Notes: a model not told the origin generated them from the letters alone. Positions 16,546-24,196 are shown, counted from the first letter of the stretch. The stretch: 35,093 nt of DNA from Verrucomicrobiota bacterium (GCA_903970595.1 CAJCJI010000500.1:1-35093); one strand, 5' to 3'. Numbers and translations: made by a program.

Positions 16546-16592
16546 GCTCAGCGCCGGCAAAGCCGCCTGTCGAACCTTTGCCCGCGCTGGGC
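16546..16592. terminator. Large hairpin downstream of the SDR gene
   Basis: Arms 16546-16562 and 16576-16592 form a 17-bp stem with one C-C mismatch and one wobble pair around a 13-base loop. It begins 27 bp after the SDR stop. No T-tract follows on either strand, so it may be a Rho-aided terminator, an mRNA 3' stabiliser or a REP-like element. Confidence 0.5.
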
Positions 16593-16657
16593 ATGCGCAG
16601 TTTAGGTTCGGAGCGGCAGAGGAGGTGCGTGCGATTTGCGCCCGCGAGGTCATCCGC

Positions 16658-16703
16658 TTGCAAATCACCCATGTGCGCTTTAAAGTGAACCATATGGTTC
16701 ACT
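16658..16703 (+). promoter_or_regulatory. Promoter and start-codon operator of the ArsR-type gene
   Basis: -35 TTGCAA (16658-16663) and -10 TAAAGT (16681-16686) are 17 bp apart. The ATG at 16694 lies seven bases after the -10 box, so a leaderless transcript is predicted. A perfect 20-bp palindrome (16684-16703), AGTGAACCAT and its mirror ATGGTTCACT, is centred on the CATATG containing the start codon. This is the expected kind of site for a dimeric ArsR repressor acting on its own gene. Confidence 0.65.
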
Positions 16704-17056
16704 ATCAAGTCCGCCTCGACACAACGTTCGCCGCGCTCTCCGATGCCACCCGACGCGGCGTATTGGAGCAACTCGGGGGTTCGGACGCTTCAATCACCGA
16801 CCTTGCCCAAAGGTTTCACATGACCCTCACGGGCATGAAGAAGCATGTCAGCGTCTTGGAGCAGGCAGGGCTCGTGACCACGGAGAAGGTGGGGCGCGTA
16901 CGAACCTGCAAGCTCGGATTGCGCCGGCTGGAAGAAGAGGCCGCCTGGATCGAGCGGCACCGCCAACTGTGGAGCGCACGCTTCGACGCGCTGGACGAGC
17001 TTGTCGAGCACTTGAAATGTAAGGAGAAGGCAGATGCCCAAACAAAAAGAAGGTAG
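16694..17056 (+). CDS. ArsR-family repressor (ArsR/SRPBCC pair)
   Basis: This 120-residue winged-helix protein carries 'ATFAALSD ATRRGVLEQL'-type opening (here 'TTFAALSDATRRGVLEQLGG'), recognition helix 'TLTGMKKHVSVLEQAGLV' and wing 'TEKVGRVRTCKLG'. The C-terminal 'EEEAAWIERHRQLWSARFDALDELVEHLK' is typical of the ArsR members paired with SRPBCC proteins. No metal-binding Cys cluster of the classic ArsR type is present. The start at 16694 lies in the centre of the palindrome; an upstream frame to 16625 lacks a ribosome site. It overlaps the next gene by 23 bases. Confidence 0.93.
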   Translation: MVHYQVRLDTTFAALSDATRRGVLEQLGGSDASITDLAQRFHMTLTGMKKHVSVLEQAGLVTTEKVGRVRTCKLGLRRLEEEAAWIERHRQLWSARFDALDELVEHLKCKEKADAQTKRR

Positions 17057-17534
17057 TCCCGCCGCCATGAACCGCACCGCCGTGGAACGCAAGTCCGACC
17101 GCGAACTCGTCGTGACGCGAACATTCAATGTCCCGGCGCACATCGTCTTCGAAGCGTGGAGCAAACCCGAATTGTTCAAGCAGTGGTGGGTTCCGAAGTC
17201 GGCGGGCATGTCGCTGCTCTCGTGCGACATGGATATTCGCACCGGGGGCGTGTATCGCCTCGTGTTCCGCCATCCGGCCTTCGATCAACCGATGGCGTTC
17301 TTCGGCACGTACAAAGAAGTAACGCCGCACAAGCGCCTCGTGTGGACGAACGAAGAAAGCGATCAGGGCGCCGTGACCACGGTGACGTTCGAAGAAAATG
17401 CCGGCAAGACGCTGGTCACCCTGCACGAACTCTACCCCACAAAAGCGGCCCTCGACGAAGCCCTCGCCGGTTCGGCGGAAGCCCTGCCCGAACAGTTCGC
17501 GCAGCTGGATGAGTTGCTCGCAGGCAGATCGTGA
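17034..17534 (+). CDS. SRPBCC (AHSA1/START-like) domain protein
   Basis: This 166-residue protein has a strong GGAG ribosome site seven bases ahead, inside the end of the ArsR gene. The SRPBCC fold shows as 'RELVVTRTFNVPAHIVFEAWSKPELFKQWWVP', then 'DMDIRTGGVYRLVFRHP', 'FFGTYKEVTPHKRLVWTNE', 'TTVTFEENAGKTLVTLHELYPTKAALDEAL'. The family has a hydrophobic pocket for small ligands. ArsR/SRPBCC gene pairs are very common and probably sense or handle a hydrophobic compound, but the ligand is usually unknown. Confidence 0.92.
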   Translation: MPKQKEGSPAAMNRTAVERKSDRELVVTRTFNVPAHIVFEAWSKPELFKQWWVPKSAGMSLLSCDMDIRTGGVYRLVFRHPAFDQPMAFFGTYKEVTPHKRLVWTNEESDQGAVTTVTFEENAGKTLVTLHELYPTKAALDEALAGSAEALPEQFAQLDELLAGRS

Positions 17535-17922
17535 CCACACCGCGGCCACCGGTGTATGGAATCCGACCAACCGATCTGATCGAATAGTTGACACTGGACA
17601 GCGATACAGATAGCACCCATGCCATCGCGGAAATTCCCTTGCATGGCAACCCGCCTGTAACTATGTGCAGCGCGACACAAAGCGGCAGGCCGCATTCTTC
17701 CTCACTGTGACGGCATTTGGGTCATTCGCCATGTAAAGAAATTCTTCGGGAAGGGTCACCAGGGCGGGCTCCTGTGAACCCATCAGTAAATGTTCCAACC
17801 TACAGCCCAGACAGCACCTTTACTGCGCAAGCATCCATACGCAACCGTATTGACGGGCTGACGGAGCCAGCCCAGTAATTCACCCGGTGCGCGGTCATCG
17901 TTTAGACTATCCGCACGGACGC
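17535..17922. other. Intergenic region upstream of tRNA-Gly
   Basis: No gene is visible. A consensus -35 TTGACA at 17588-17593 has no convincing -10. A GGGCTG/CAGCCC hairpin lies near 17854-17873. The tRNA promoter occupies the right end. Confidence 0.5.
17879..17908 (+). promoter_or_regulatory. Probable promoter of tRNA-Gly
   Basis: -35 TTCACC (17879-17884) and -10 TAGACT (17903-17908), spaced 18 bp, lie 14 bp ahead of the first tRNA base. The TCATCGTTTAGACT block is echoed ahead of both tRNA-like copies and before two protein genes. Confidence 0.45.
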
Positions 17923-17996
17923 GCGGGTGTAGTTCAATGGTAGAACTGCAGCTTCCCAAGCTGCTAGCGTGGGTTCGATTCCCATCACCCGCTCCA
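17923..17996 (+). tRNA. tRNA-Gly(CCC)
   Basis: This is a complete 74-nt tRNA with encoded CCA. The acceptor is GCGGGTG/CACCCGC, the D-stem GTTC/GAAC, the anticodon stem GCAGC/GCTGC with loop TTCCCAA (anticodon CCC at 17955-17957), and the T-stem GTGGG/CCCAT with loop TTCGATT. It is close to E. coli glyU in sequence. It reads GGG codons. Two hairpins follow directly, the second with a T-rich tail. Confidence 0.97.
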
Positions 17997-18674
17997 GACA
18001 ACAAACTCCCAGGTCATCCTGGGGTTTCCGTCCAGGGGAGTGGAAATATCCCTGGATATTTTTGCGCTTGGCCGCATCGCTTATCCGGTGCCGTCCCGGC
18101 TGGCCTGAGGGTGGGGTGGATCAGGCGCGCACAAGCAGGCGCCGGAGATACGCGCATACGGTCAGGAATGGTCATTTGAGGCAGCTTGCTGCCCTGATTC
18201 TGGTTTGGGTAAAGAATCGTAAATTATCCGGGCCGGGGGAAGCTCCGATCCGATCGCCTGTCCCGGCATGGGCTGCGGGCGATCCGCACGGTTCCTTGGT
18301 CAAGCCGTATCGGGTTGCCGGGCTTTCTCTTGCTGCTGCAGTTGCCAATCCGCAAAGTGGTTCATTTGTCAGTCTGACTTCAAGCATCAGCCTGAGGCTT
18401 CATCAGGCCTATGTGGCGCAAAACATGCTTCCAAAAATCACAAGATGAGTTACACTCTTAATGTCAAGGAATAGATTCTGAGGGTTTAAGTCGATAAAGC
18501 CGGAGGCCCTTGTTCGCGGCGTGCTTCCTGCGCGCAGGGTGGGTATCGCGGCTGCTGGGCGGCTGCTGGATTGGGTGGTGTGGTGCCAGCTGTTTGGGAC
18601 TTAGGGCCGGGCGTCTGCGGGACATAAGAAAGACGCTTGGAAATTCAGGATACAAAAAGCAGGGAAATGTGCCA
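17997..18674. other. Long intergenic region between tRNA-Gly and the OmpA-family gene
   Basis: Apart from the tRNA terminator the region holds no convincing gene. Small hairpins occur, for example GCCTGA/TCAGGC near 18390-18410. The segment 18425-18500 is AT-richer than its surroundings (TTACACTCTTAATG) and may carry the promoter of the OmpA-family gene. Confidence 0.4.
18031..18063 (+). terminator. Terminator of tRNA-Gly
   Basis: TCCAGGG (18031-18037) pairs with CCCTGGA (18050-18056) and is followed by TATTTTT. A smaller hairpin, CCCAGG TCAT CCTGGG, lies just upstream at 18008-18023. Confidence 0.65.
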
Positions 18675-19775
18675 ATGCGCATTCGTTTATCGTCTATTGC
18701 GGCTGCCGTGCTCGCGATGGTTTCCACCGGCGCGTCCGCCCAGGATGTGGTCACCGGTGTCCGCGTGCAGGAGTGGCTGAGTTCCAACGATTACATCGCC
18801 ATCCTGCCGGGCTATGCTATTCCCAGCAAGAACCGCGGCCTTCAGCGCAACGGCTTCACCACGTCCTTCATCTTCGGCAACCAGTTCTACGGACACTTCT
18901 CGATTGAAGGGCAGTTCCAGGGCTCGGTTTTTGAAGCCAAGCAAAACCTCGGTCCCGACTTCTTCCAGTGGGGCGGTTCGGCCGATCTGGTCTACAGCCT
19001 GTTCGACCGGCGCCAGGCGCCGCTGATTACCCCGTTCGTCCTCGCCGGCGTCGGTTCGGTTTACGACGACGTGCTGCCCAAATCGGATTCCGGCGCCGGA
19101 TTCCTGGCCGAAGCCGGCGCCGGAATCGTGACCCGCTCGCTGTTCGACGGCATTAAGATCCGCGCCGAGGGCCGCTACAACCACGATTTCCTGCACGATG
19201 GCTATAACGATTATCGTGCCACGATCGGCATCGAGATTCCGCTGGGCCGCGTGATCGACCGGGTGGTCGAAGTACCGGCCCCGGCGCCCCCGGCCATGGA
19301 GCAGGTCATCAAGGAAGTGCCGCGGCCGTGGATCGACAGCGACGGCGACGGCGTGGACGACGAGCACGACCTGTGCCCGAACACGCCCCATGGCCTGAAG
19401 GTGGATGCGCACGGTTGCGTCATTCCCGGCCAGCAGATCGAGCTCAACGGCGTCACCTTCGAGTTCAACAAGGACCGCCTGACCACCAACGCGCAAACCA
19501 TCCTCGATACGCTCGCCCCGGCCTTCCCCGGTCAGCCCTCGCTGAAAGTCGAGATCGCGGGTCATACCGATAGCATCGGCGGCGCCGAATACAACCTCAG
19601 GCTGTCGCAGAAGCGCGCGGAAGCGGTGCGCGCCTATCTGATCGGCAGGGGCGCCAAGCCCGAGCAATTGCAGGCCAAGGGCTACGGCAAGACGGAGCCC
19701 CTGATTTCGCCCGAAAAGACGGCGGAAGATCGCGAGCGTAACCGCCGCGTCGAATTCCGCGTTCTAGGTCAATAA
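18675..19775 (+). CDS. OmpA-family outer membrane protein
   Basis: This 366-residue protein starts at 18675 with AGGGA nine bases ahead and a signal peptide 'MRIRLSSIAAAVLAMVSTGASA'. The N-terminal half is an 8-strand beta-barrel-like domain with aromatic-rich strands ending near 'YRATIGIEIPLG'. A Pro-rich linker and a thrombospondin type 3-like calcium element follow ('DSDGDGVDDEHDLCPNTPHG'). The C-terminal OmpA peptidoglycan-binding domain reads 'VTFEFNKDRL...VEIAGHTDSIGGAEYNLRLSQKRAEAVRAYL...KGYGKTEP...RERNRRVEFRV'. It anchors the outer membrane to the cell wall. A 25-bp gap to the next lipoprotein gene suggests cotranscription. Confidence 0.93.
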   Translation: MRIRLSSIAAAVLAMVSTGASAQDVVTGVRVQEWLSSNDYIAILPGYAIPSKNRGLQRNGFTTSFIFGNQFYGHFSIEGQFQGSVFEAKQNLGPDFFQWGGSADLVYSLFDRRQAPLITPFVLAGVGSVYDDVLPKSDSGAGFLAEAGAGIVTRSLFDGIKIRAEGRYNHDFLHDGYNDYRATIGIEIPLGRVIDRVVEVPAPAPPAMEQVIKEVPRPWIDSDGDGVDDEHDLCPNTPHGLKVDAHGCVIPGQQIELNGVTFEFNKDRLTTNAQTILDTLAPAFPGQPSLKVEIAGHTDSIGGAEYNLRLSQKRAEAVRAYLIGRGAKPEQLQAKGYGKTEPLISPEKTAEDRERNRRVEFRVLGQ

Positions 19776-19800
19776 GTTAGCGCTCAGGCAGGAGATTGCA

Positions 19801-21396
19801 ATGGAAAGCAGGTCCAAGTCCGTAATGTCATCACGTAGTCCCGTGATACTGCTGTTCATCGCAGGCCTGGCGCTGGCTGGCTGCTCGACCCGGAGTCCGG
19901 GCAGCAGCGTGACCGTCATTACCAGCAGCGGCAGCGGCAGCAGCGGTACTAGCGGCAGCAGCGGTACCAGCGGCAGCAGCGGTGCGAGCGGCAGCAGTGG
20001 TGCGAGCGGCAGCAGCGGCGCCAGCGGCAGCAGCGGCGCCAGTGGCAGCAGTGGTGCCAGCGGCAGCAGCGGTGCCAGCGGCAGCAGCGGCGCCAGCGGT
20101 AGCAGCGGTGCCAGTGGCAGTGGTAGCAGCGGGGCCAGCGGCTCCTCATCCGGTGCCAGCGGTTCGTCCAGCAGCGGCGGCCAGCTTGCGGATGAATGCG
20201 GCGTCGGCGCTCCGAGCACCGAGTTGCTGTCTCCAGCGTATACCGGAGTAGCCAATGCCAGCGGGCTCTGCGCGGTTGGTGATGTATGCTCGATCACCGG
20301 TCCGAACAACGTCACTTCGGGTCAGCCGGACGCCTTCGCCAAAATGTCCATCGCGGTGGACGCTCTCGGCCTGGGTGCGGAATCGGAAATCGTCGCCCCC
20401 ACTACTGCGGGGAGCACCGTGCCGTTCACAGGCGGAAACGCGGGCTTCGTGGTTACCACGCCGAATGTGCCGTTGACCTTGAGCGTATTGCAGAATTTCA
20501 CCGTTACGACGAAGCTCGGTGGTGCTACCGGTACTACGGTGCAAACCTCCGGGACCACCAATGGCCTGGTACTGAACGCGCTGTCGCTGATCGACGTCGG
20601 TAACGAACCTGGACAGTCCTTCGTGTACTTCACGGCCACCGAGCCATTCGATACCTTGGAGTTCAGCGCCTCGACCGACATCGCCTCGCTGCTCAGCACG
20701 ATCGACATCTATAACGCCTGCGTCGCTCCCGTTCCAACTTCGTCGAGCAGTAGCAGCGGTGGCTCTTCATCTTCATCCAGCAGCGGTGGCTCCTCGTCGT
20801 CCGGTAGCTCGTCGAGCGGCGGATCTTCGTCTTCCAGCAGTGGTGGTACTGCCGATGCCTGCGGTATCGGCGAGCCCAGCACCGAGTTGCTGTCGCCGAG
20901 CTACGTAGCTTCGAATGTCGATTTCGGGCTGTGCGCGCTACCGGTCTGCTCGGTGGATGATGAGAGTAGTGCGGTGTCCGGCGAGTCGGACGCCTACGCA
21001 GAGATCAACGTCACGCTCGATGCCCTTACCTTGGGCTCGGAATCGCTGCTTGTCAGCCCCGCGAATCCGCTCACTGCGCCGATGGTCACCAGTACTGTGG
21101 CAGGCTTTGTGGTCGCCCAGCCCACCAAGGCGCTGAGTCTAAGCCTGCTGCAAGGCCTGACCATCAACGCCATGGTCGGCAAAACGGTGGTGGCTTCCTC
21201 CAGTAGCACGAATTCGATACTGAACGTGCTTTCACTGATCGATGCGGGCAACAATTCCAACAAATCGTTCTTGTACTTCGTCCTGCCGCCTGGCACGCAG
21301 TTCAATTCGCTGGAGCTCACCGATAGCGCCGACGTGGCCACGGTGCTTGGATCGGTTAACGTCTACAACGCCTGCCTCGCCCAGACGGTCCCGTAA
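19801..21396 (+). CDS. Lipoprotein with Ser/Gly repeat linkers and two duplicated domains
   Basis: This 531-residue protein starts at 19801 with AGGAG six bases ahead. The lipobox is 'LALAGC' (Cys28). A linker of about 75 residues follows, built on the six-residue unit GSSGAS. Then comes a first globular domain (about 130-312) beginning 'CGVGAPSTELLSPAYTG' and ending 'IDIYNACVAP'. A second Ser/Gly linker leads to a second domain (about 350-531) beginning 'CGIGEPSTELLSPSYVA' and ending 'VNVYNACLAQ'. The two domains are clear duplicates with matching Cys at start, middle and end, suggesting a conserved disulfide. I do not recognise the domain. It is probably surface-exposed, held away from the membrane by a flexible stalk, and follows an OmpA-family gene. 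Confidence 0.85.
   Translation: MESRSKSVMSSRSPVILLFIAGLALAGCSTRSPGSSVTVITSSGSGSSGTSGSSGTSGSSGASGSSGASGSSGASGSSGASGSSGASGSSGASGSSGASGSSGASGSGSSGASGSSSGASGSSSSGGQLADECGVGAPSTELLSPAYTGVANASGLCAVGDVCSITGPNNVTSGQPDAFAKMSIAVDALGLGAESEIVAPTTAGSTVPFTGGNAGFVVTTPNVPLTLSVLQNFTVTTKLGGATGTTVQTSGTTNGLVLNALSLIDVGNEPGQSFVYFTATEPFDTLEFSASTDIASLLSTIDIYNACVAPVPTSSSSSSGGSSSSSSSGGSSSSGSSSSGGSSSSSSGGTADACGIGEPSTELLSPSYVASNVDFGLCALPVCSVDDESSAVSGESDAYAEINVTLDALTLGSESLLVSPANPLTAPMVTSTVAGFVVAQPTKALSLSLLQGLTINAMVGKTVVASSSSTNSILNVLSLIDAGNNSNKSFLYFVLPPGTQFNSLELTDSADVATVLGSVNVYNACLAQTVP
19936..20139 (+). repeat. 18-bp coding tandem repeat (GSSGAS unit)
   Basis: Ten units in register of GGCAGCAGCGGTGCCAGC and variants occupy 19936-20115, followed by a degenerate unit to 20139. 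Two units encode GSSGTS and eight GSSGAS. Third-position variation shows the array is not newly expanded. Because 18 is a multiple of 3, copy-number change would alter linker length without a frameshift. Confidence 0.9.
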
Positions 21397-21415
21397 GCGG
21401 CGGTTTTCAAACCCG

Positions 21416-21449
21416 GCCGGTGCGTCTCGCGACGCACCGGCTTTTTTTT
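21416..21449 (+). terminator. Intrinsic terminator of the repeat lipoprotein gene
   Basis: GCCGGTGCGTC (21416-21426), a TCGC loop and GACGCACCGGC (21431-21441) form a perfect 11-bp stem followed by eight Ts. It is 19 bp past the stop codon. Confidence 0.95.
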
Positions 21450-21490
21450 GCCTTGATCCAGGCTGGTGCGGCGCCCGAAGGTTCTTGCAC

Positions 21491-21520
21491 CCGCGGGCCG
21501 GTTTGAATTCCGGCCTGCGG
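21491..21520. repeat. Hairpin in the convergent intergenic region
   Basis: CCGCGGGCCGG and CCGGCCTGCGG pair over 11 bp (one G-U) around an 8-base loop TTTGAATT. It lies 27 bp past the ohr stop on the minus strand and may act as its terminator, although no T-tract follows. Confidence 0.45.
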
Positions 21521-21546
21521 GGGCTACCTCATGAAAAGGAGCGGAA

Positions 21547-21978
21547 TCAGGCTGCGATGGCCTTGAGCCCCACCTCGATGTTGCCGCGCGTGGCATTGGA
21601 ATACGGGCAGACTTCGTGCGCCTTGGCCACCAGCTTTTCCACCTCTTCCTGTGAGATGCCGGTGACCGTCACCGTGAGATCTACCTTGAGGCCGAAGCCG
21701 CCTTCGGAGCGCGCGCCGATGCCCACCGCGGCTTCCACCTTGACCTCGCTCACCGGCAGCTTCTGCTGCTTGGCGACGAAATCGGTGGCGCCGCCGAAGC
21801 AGGCGGCGTAACCGGCGCCGAACAGGTCCTCCGGCGTGGTGGTGCCGGGCTTGCCCGGGCCGCCCATCGCCTTGGGCACGGACAGGTCGACGGAGACGAT
21901 GCCGTCCGACGAGGCGGTGTGGCCATTACGGCCGCCGACGGCAGTGGCGTGCGCGGTGTATAGAATTTTCAGGGACAT
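21547..21978 (-). CDS. ohr: Organic hydroperoxide resistance protein Ohr
   Basis: This 143-residue OsmC-fold thiol peroxidase reduces organic and fatty-acid hydroperoxides in the cytoplasm. The start at 21978 has GGAGG six bases ahead. The family pattern is complete: 'KILYTAHATAVGGRNGH', 'PEDLFGAGYAACFGGA' with the peroxidatic Cys60, and 'AHEVCPYSNATRGNI' with the resolving Cys124. No OhrR-type MarR regulator lies nearby. Confidence 0.95.
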   Translation of the reverse strand: MSLKILYTAHATAVGGRNGHTASSDGIVSVDLSVPKAMGGPGKPGTTTPEDLFGAGYAACFGGATDFVAKQQKLPVSEVKVEAAVGIGARSEGGFGLKVDLTVTVTGISQEEVEKLVAKAHEVCPYSNATRGNIEVGLKAIAA

Positions 21979-22036
21979 CGGGTTCCTCCAGCGTGAATGG
22001 TGCGGATGAGACTGCGCCGGGGCGGGATGGTTGCGC

Positions 22037-22077
22037 AAGCCCGCTGGGGCGGGTCGCCGCCCCGCCCCAGCGGGCTT
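22037..22077. terminator. Strong hairpin downstream of rmuC
   Basis: AAGCCCGCTGGGGCGGG (22037-22053) pairs perfectly over 17 bp with 22061-22077 around a 7-base loop. It lies 16 bp beyond the rmuC stop on the minus strand. A T-rich tail (TATTTT) exists only on the plus-strand side. Confidence 0.65.
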
Positions 22078-22093
22078 TATTTTAAAGTCGCCT

Positions 22094-23449
22094 TTAATCT
22101 TCTTCGTCGGTTTCTCCCGGCTCCTCCGGTTCCGGCAGGGCCTGATTGCGTAGCGCATCCGGCAGCTGCTTGGAAGCCTTGGCCCCCATCTTTTTCAGCA
22201 GCTCGATCTTGCGGACGACATTGCCCGGCCCGTCCAGCAGCTTGCCGCGGGCGTCGGCGTAGGCCTTGCTCGCAGTAGTCAGGGCGGCGCCCAGGCGGCT
22301 CAGATCCTGCTCGAAGCCGACAAACTTGTCGTACAGGCGTCCCGCCTCCTCCGCGATCTGCTGGGCGTTGCGGCCCTGCCGCTCCACTTTCCACAGGTTG
22401 CTGACCGTGCGCAGCGTCGGCAGCAGGGTGGAGGGGCAGACCAGGCCGATGTTCTGCGTCAGCGCTTCTTCGTAGAGGCTGGGAGCGGAGCGCACCGCGT
22501 CGATATAGGCGGCTTCGTTGGGCACGAACATCAGCACAAAGTCGAGCGAGCCGATGCCTTCCAGGGACTGGTAGTTCTTGCCGCCCAGTTCGCGGATATG
22601 CGCGCGCAGCGAGGCCACGTGCGCCGCCAGCGCGGCCTCGCGCGCCGTTTCGTCGGCGGCCTCACTGAAGCGGGCGTAAGCGCTGAGGGAGGCCTTGGCG
22701 TCGATGATGATGTCGCGTCCGCCGGGCAGGTGCACCACCACGTCCGGCCGGTAGCGCTGGCCCGCCTCGTCGCGGGCCGCGAACTGCGTTTCGTACTCGC
22801 GGCCCTGCTCCAGGCCAGAGAGTTCGAGGATGCGCTCCAGGATCAACTCGCCCCAGGCGCCCTGGGTGCGGGCCTGGCCGCGCAAGGCCCCGGCCAGGTT
22901 GTTGGCTTCGGCCGAGACTTGTTGGTTGAGCCGCGCCAACTGCGCGATCTGTTCCTTTAACGCCACTCGGTCGCGCGTTTCCAGTTCATAGGATTGCTTC
23001 ACCTGCAGCTCGAAGCCGGCGATCTTCTCGCGCAAGGGCTTGAGGACCTGCTCGATATTGAGCTGGTTCTGCTCCGTGAAGCGGCGCGACTTGTCTTCCA
23101 GGATTTCCTGCGACAGCTGCTTGAAGCGCAGCGTCATCTCTTCGCCGGTCTGCTGCAGCAGGCGCAGCTTGTCCGCGCCCGCCTCGCGTTCCTTGTCCAG
23201 CATGACGCGCAGCACCGCGGCATCGGATTGCGCGGCGGCCAGTTGGATGCGCCATTGCTCGCCGGCGGCGCGGGAGGCACTCAATTCGCGCTCGCGTGCC
23301 GCGGCGGTCTCCATCTGCGCGGCTGCGGCGGCCTGCGCGGCGGAGGCCAGCGCCCGCTGGCGCTCGGTGGCGGCGCGGCCGGCCAGCCAGGCGAGCAATG
23401 CGCCAAGGGCCGCCGCGACTGCGGCGATAATGAGGGAGGAAAGGTCCAT
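22094..23449 (-). CDS. rmuC: DNA recombination protein RmuC
   Basis: This 451-residue protein has an N-terminal membrane anchor ('SLIIAAVAAALGALLAWLAG'). A long coiled coil (about 25-180, rich in Ala, Glu, Gln and Arg) follows. The RmuC nuclease-like core contains 'GAWGELILERILELSGLEQGREYETQ', 'RPDVVVHLPGGRDIIIDAKASLSAY' and 'LDFVLMFVPNEAAYIDA'. In E. coli RmuC limits recombination at inverted repeats; the core resembles PD-(D/E)XK enzymes. The acidic tail 'PEPEEPGETDEED' is usual. Confidence 0.95.
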   Translation of the reverse strand: MDLSSLIIAAVAAALGALLAWLAGRAATERQRALASAAQAAAAAQMETAAARERELSASRAAGEQWRIQLAAAQSDAAVLRVMLDKEREAGADKLRLLQQTGEEMTLRFKQLSQEILEDKSRRFTEQNQLNIEQVLKPLREKIAGFELQVKQSYELETRDRVALKEQIAQLARLNQQVSAEANNLAGALRGQARTQGAWGELILERILELSGLEQGREYETQFAARDEAGQRYRPDVVVHLPGGRDIIIDAKASLSAYARFSEAADETAREAALAAHVASLRAHIRELGGKNYQSLEGIGSLDFVLMFVPNEAAYIDAVRSAPSLYEEALTQNIGLVCPSTLLPTLRTVSNLWKVERQGRNAQQIAEEAGRLYDKFVGFEQDLSRLGAALTTASKAYADARGKLLDGPGNVVRKIELLKKMGAKASKQLPDALRNQALPEPEEPGETDEED

Positions 23450-23551
23450 GCGCCGATTTTACGGGCTAATCGGCGGAGGAGCTTTTAGCCGATGGTAAGC
23501 AGTTCCTCGTAAAACTCGCCGATCATGTGGGCCGCCAGCTTGCCGCCGAAT

Positions 23552-24103
23552 TCAGGCCGCTTCCTTGCGGGCAAAGCTGGCCAGGAATTCCATCTGGTCG
23601 GCCAGGATGCGGCGGTTGCTCAGGATCAGGTACTCGGCCAGGTTCGGCGTATACGGCACCGCCAGCAGTTTCATGCCGGCTTCTTCCGGGGTGCGGTCGT
23701 CCTTGCGCTGGTTGCAGTGGCGGCAGGCGGTGACGCAATTCTCCCAGGCGCTGGAGCCGCCGCGCGAAGCCGGGATGACGTGGTCCCGGGTCAGCAGGTT
23801 GGGCGAGAACTGGTGGCCGCAATACATACACAGGTTGCGGTCGCGCTGGAACAGGGTGCGGTTGGTCAGCAGCGGCGCGCAGCCCTGGAAACGCCGCGAG
23901 CGGTCGGCGACGGCGATGATCGAGCCGATGCGCAGCTCCGAGACGCGGCCGGTGCGGGCGCAGGTGCCGCCGTAAATGACAAAACGCTCCTCTCCCGCTT
24001 CCCAGCACACGCGCTTGCGGGCGTATAGAGTTGCGGCGGTCTGCCAGCGAATCCAGGCTACCGGCAGTCCGCCTTTATCCAGTTTGAGGATCGATGGAAT
24101 CAT
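23552..24103 (-). CDS. HNH endonuclease domain protein
   Basis: This 183-residue protein has a C-terminal HNH nuclease domain with zinc-binding CxxC pairs: 'CMYCGHQFSPNLLTRDHVIPASRGGSSAWENCVTACRHCNQRKDDRTPEEAGM'-type sequence, in which 'RDHVIP', 'WENCV' and 'CRHCNQRK' are the key blocks. The N-terminal 'LKLDKGGLPVAWIRWQTAATLYARKRVCW' is typical of the chromosomally conserved HNH proteins of proteobacteria. These are not linked to mobile introns and their role is unclear. It ends about 100 bp before rmuC on the same strand. Confidence 0.9.
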   Translation of the reverse strand: MIPSILKLDKGGLPVAWIRWQTAATLYARKRVCWEAGEERFVIYGGTCARTGRVSELRIGSIIAVADRSRRFQGCAPLLTNRTLFQRDRNLCMYCGHQFSPNLLTRDHVIPASRGGSSAWENCVTACRHCNQRKDDRTPEEAGMKLLAVPYTPNLAEYLILSNRRILADQMEFLASFARKEAA

Positions 24104-24196
24104 CGTGAGCCTAACTCTAGCCTAAAACCTGTGTTTTGTGTTTCAAATGCGATAGTTGCAGCAAAATGCGCAAGTTTCATGACAGGCACGCCGAAA

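Noticed and set aside
17588-17593. Consensus -35 TTGACA as a promoter
   Set aside because: No -10 at acceptable spacing and no gene starts downstream before the tRNA promoter.
18268-18474. Small 68-codon frame in the tRNA-ompA gap
   Set aside because: Cys/Ser-rich with no ribosome site and no recognisable feature.
19936-20139. CRISPR-like periodicity
   Set aside because: Units are contiguous 18-bp coding repeats without spacers.
19764-20315. Minus-strand frame with PLAPLL repeats
   Set aside because: Reverse reading of the GSSGAS coding repeat.
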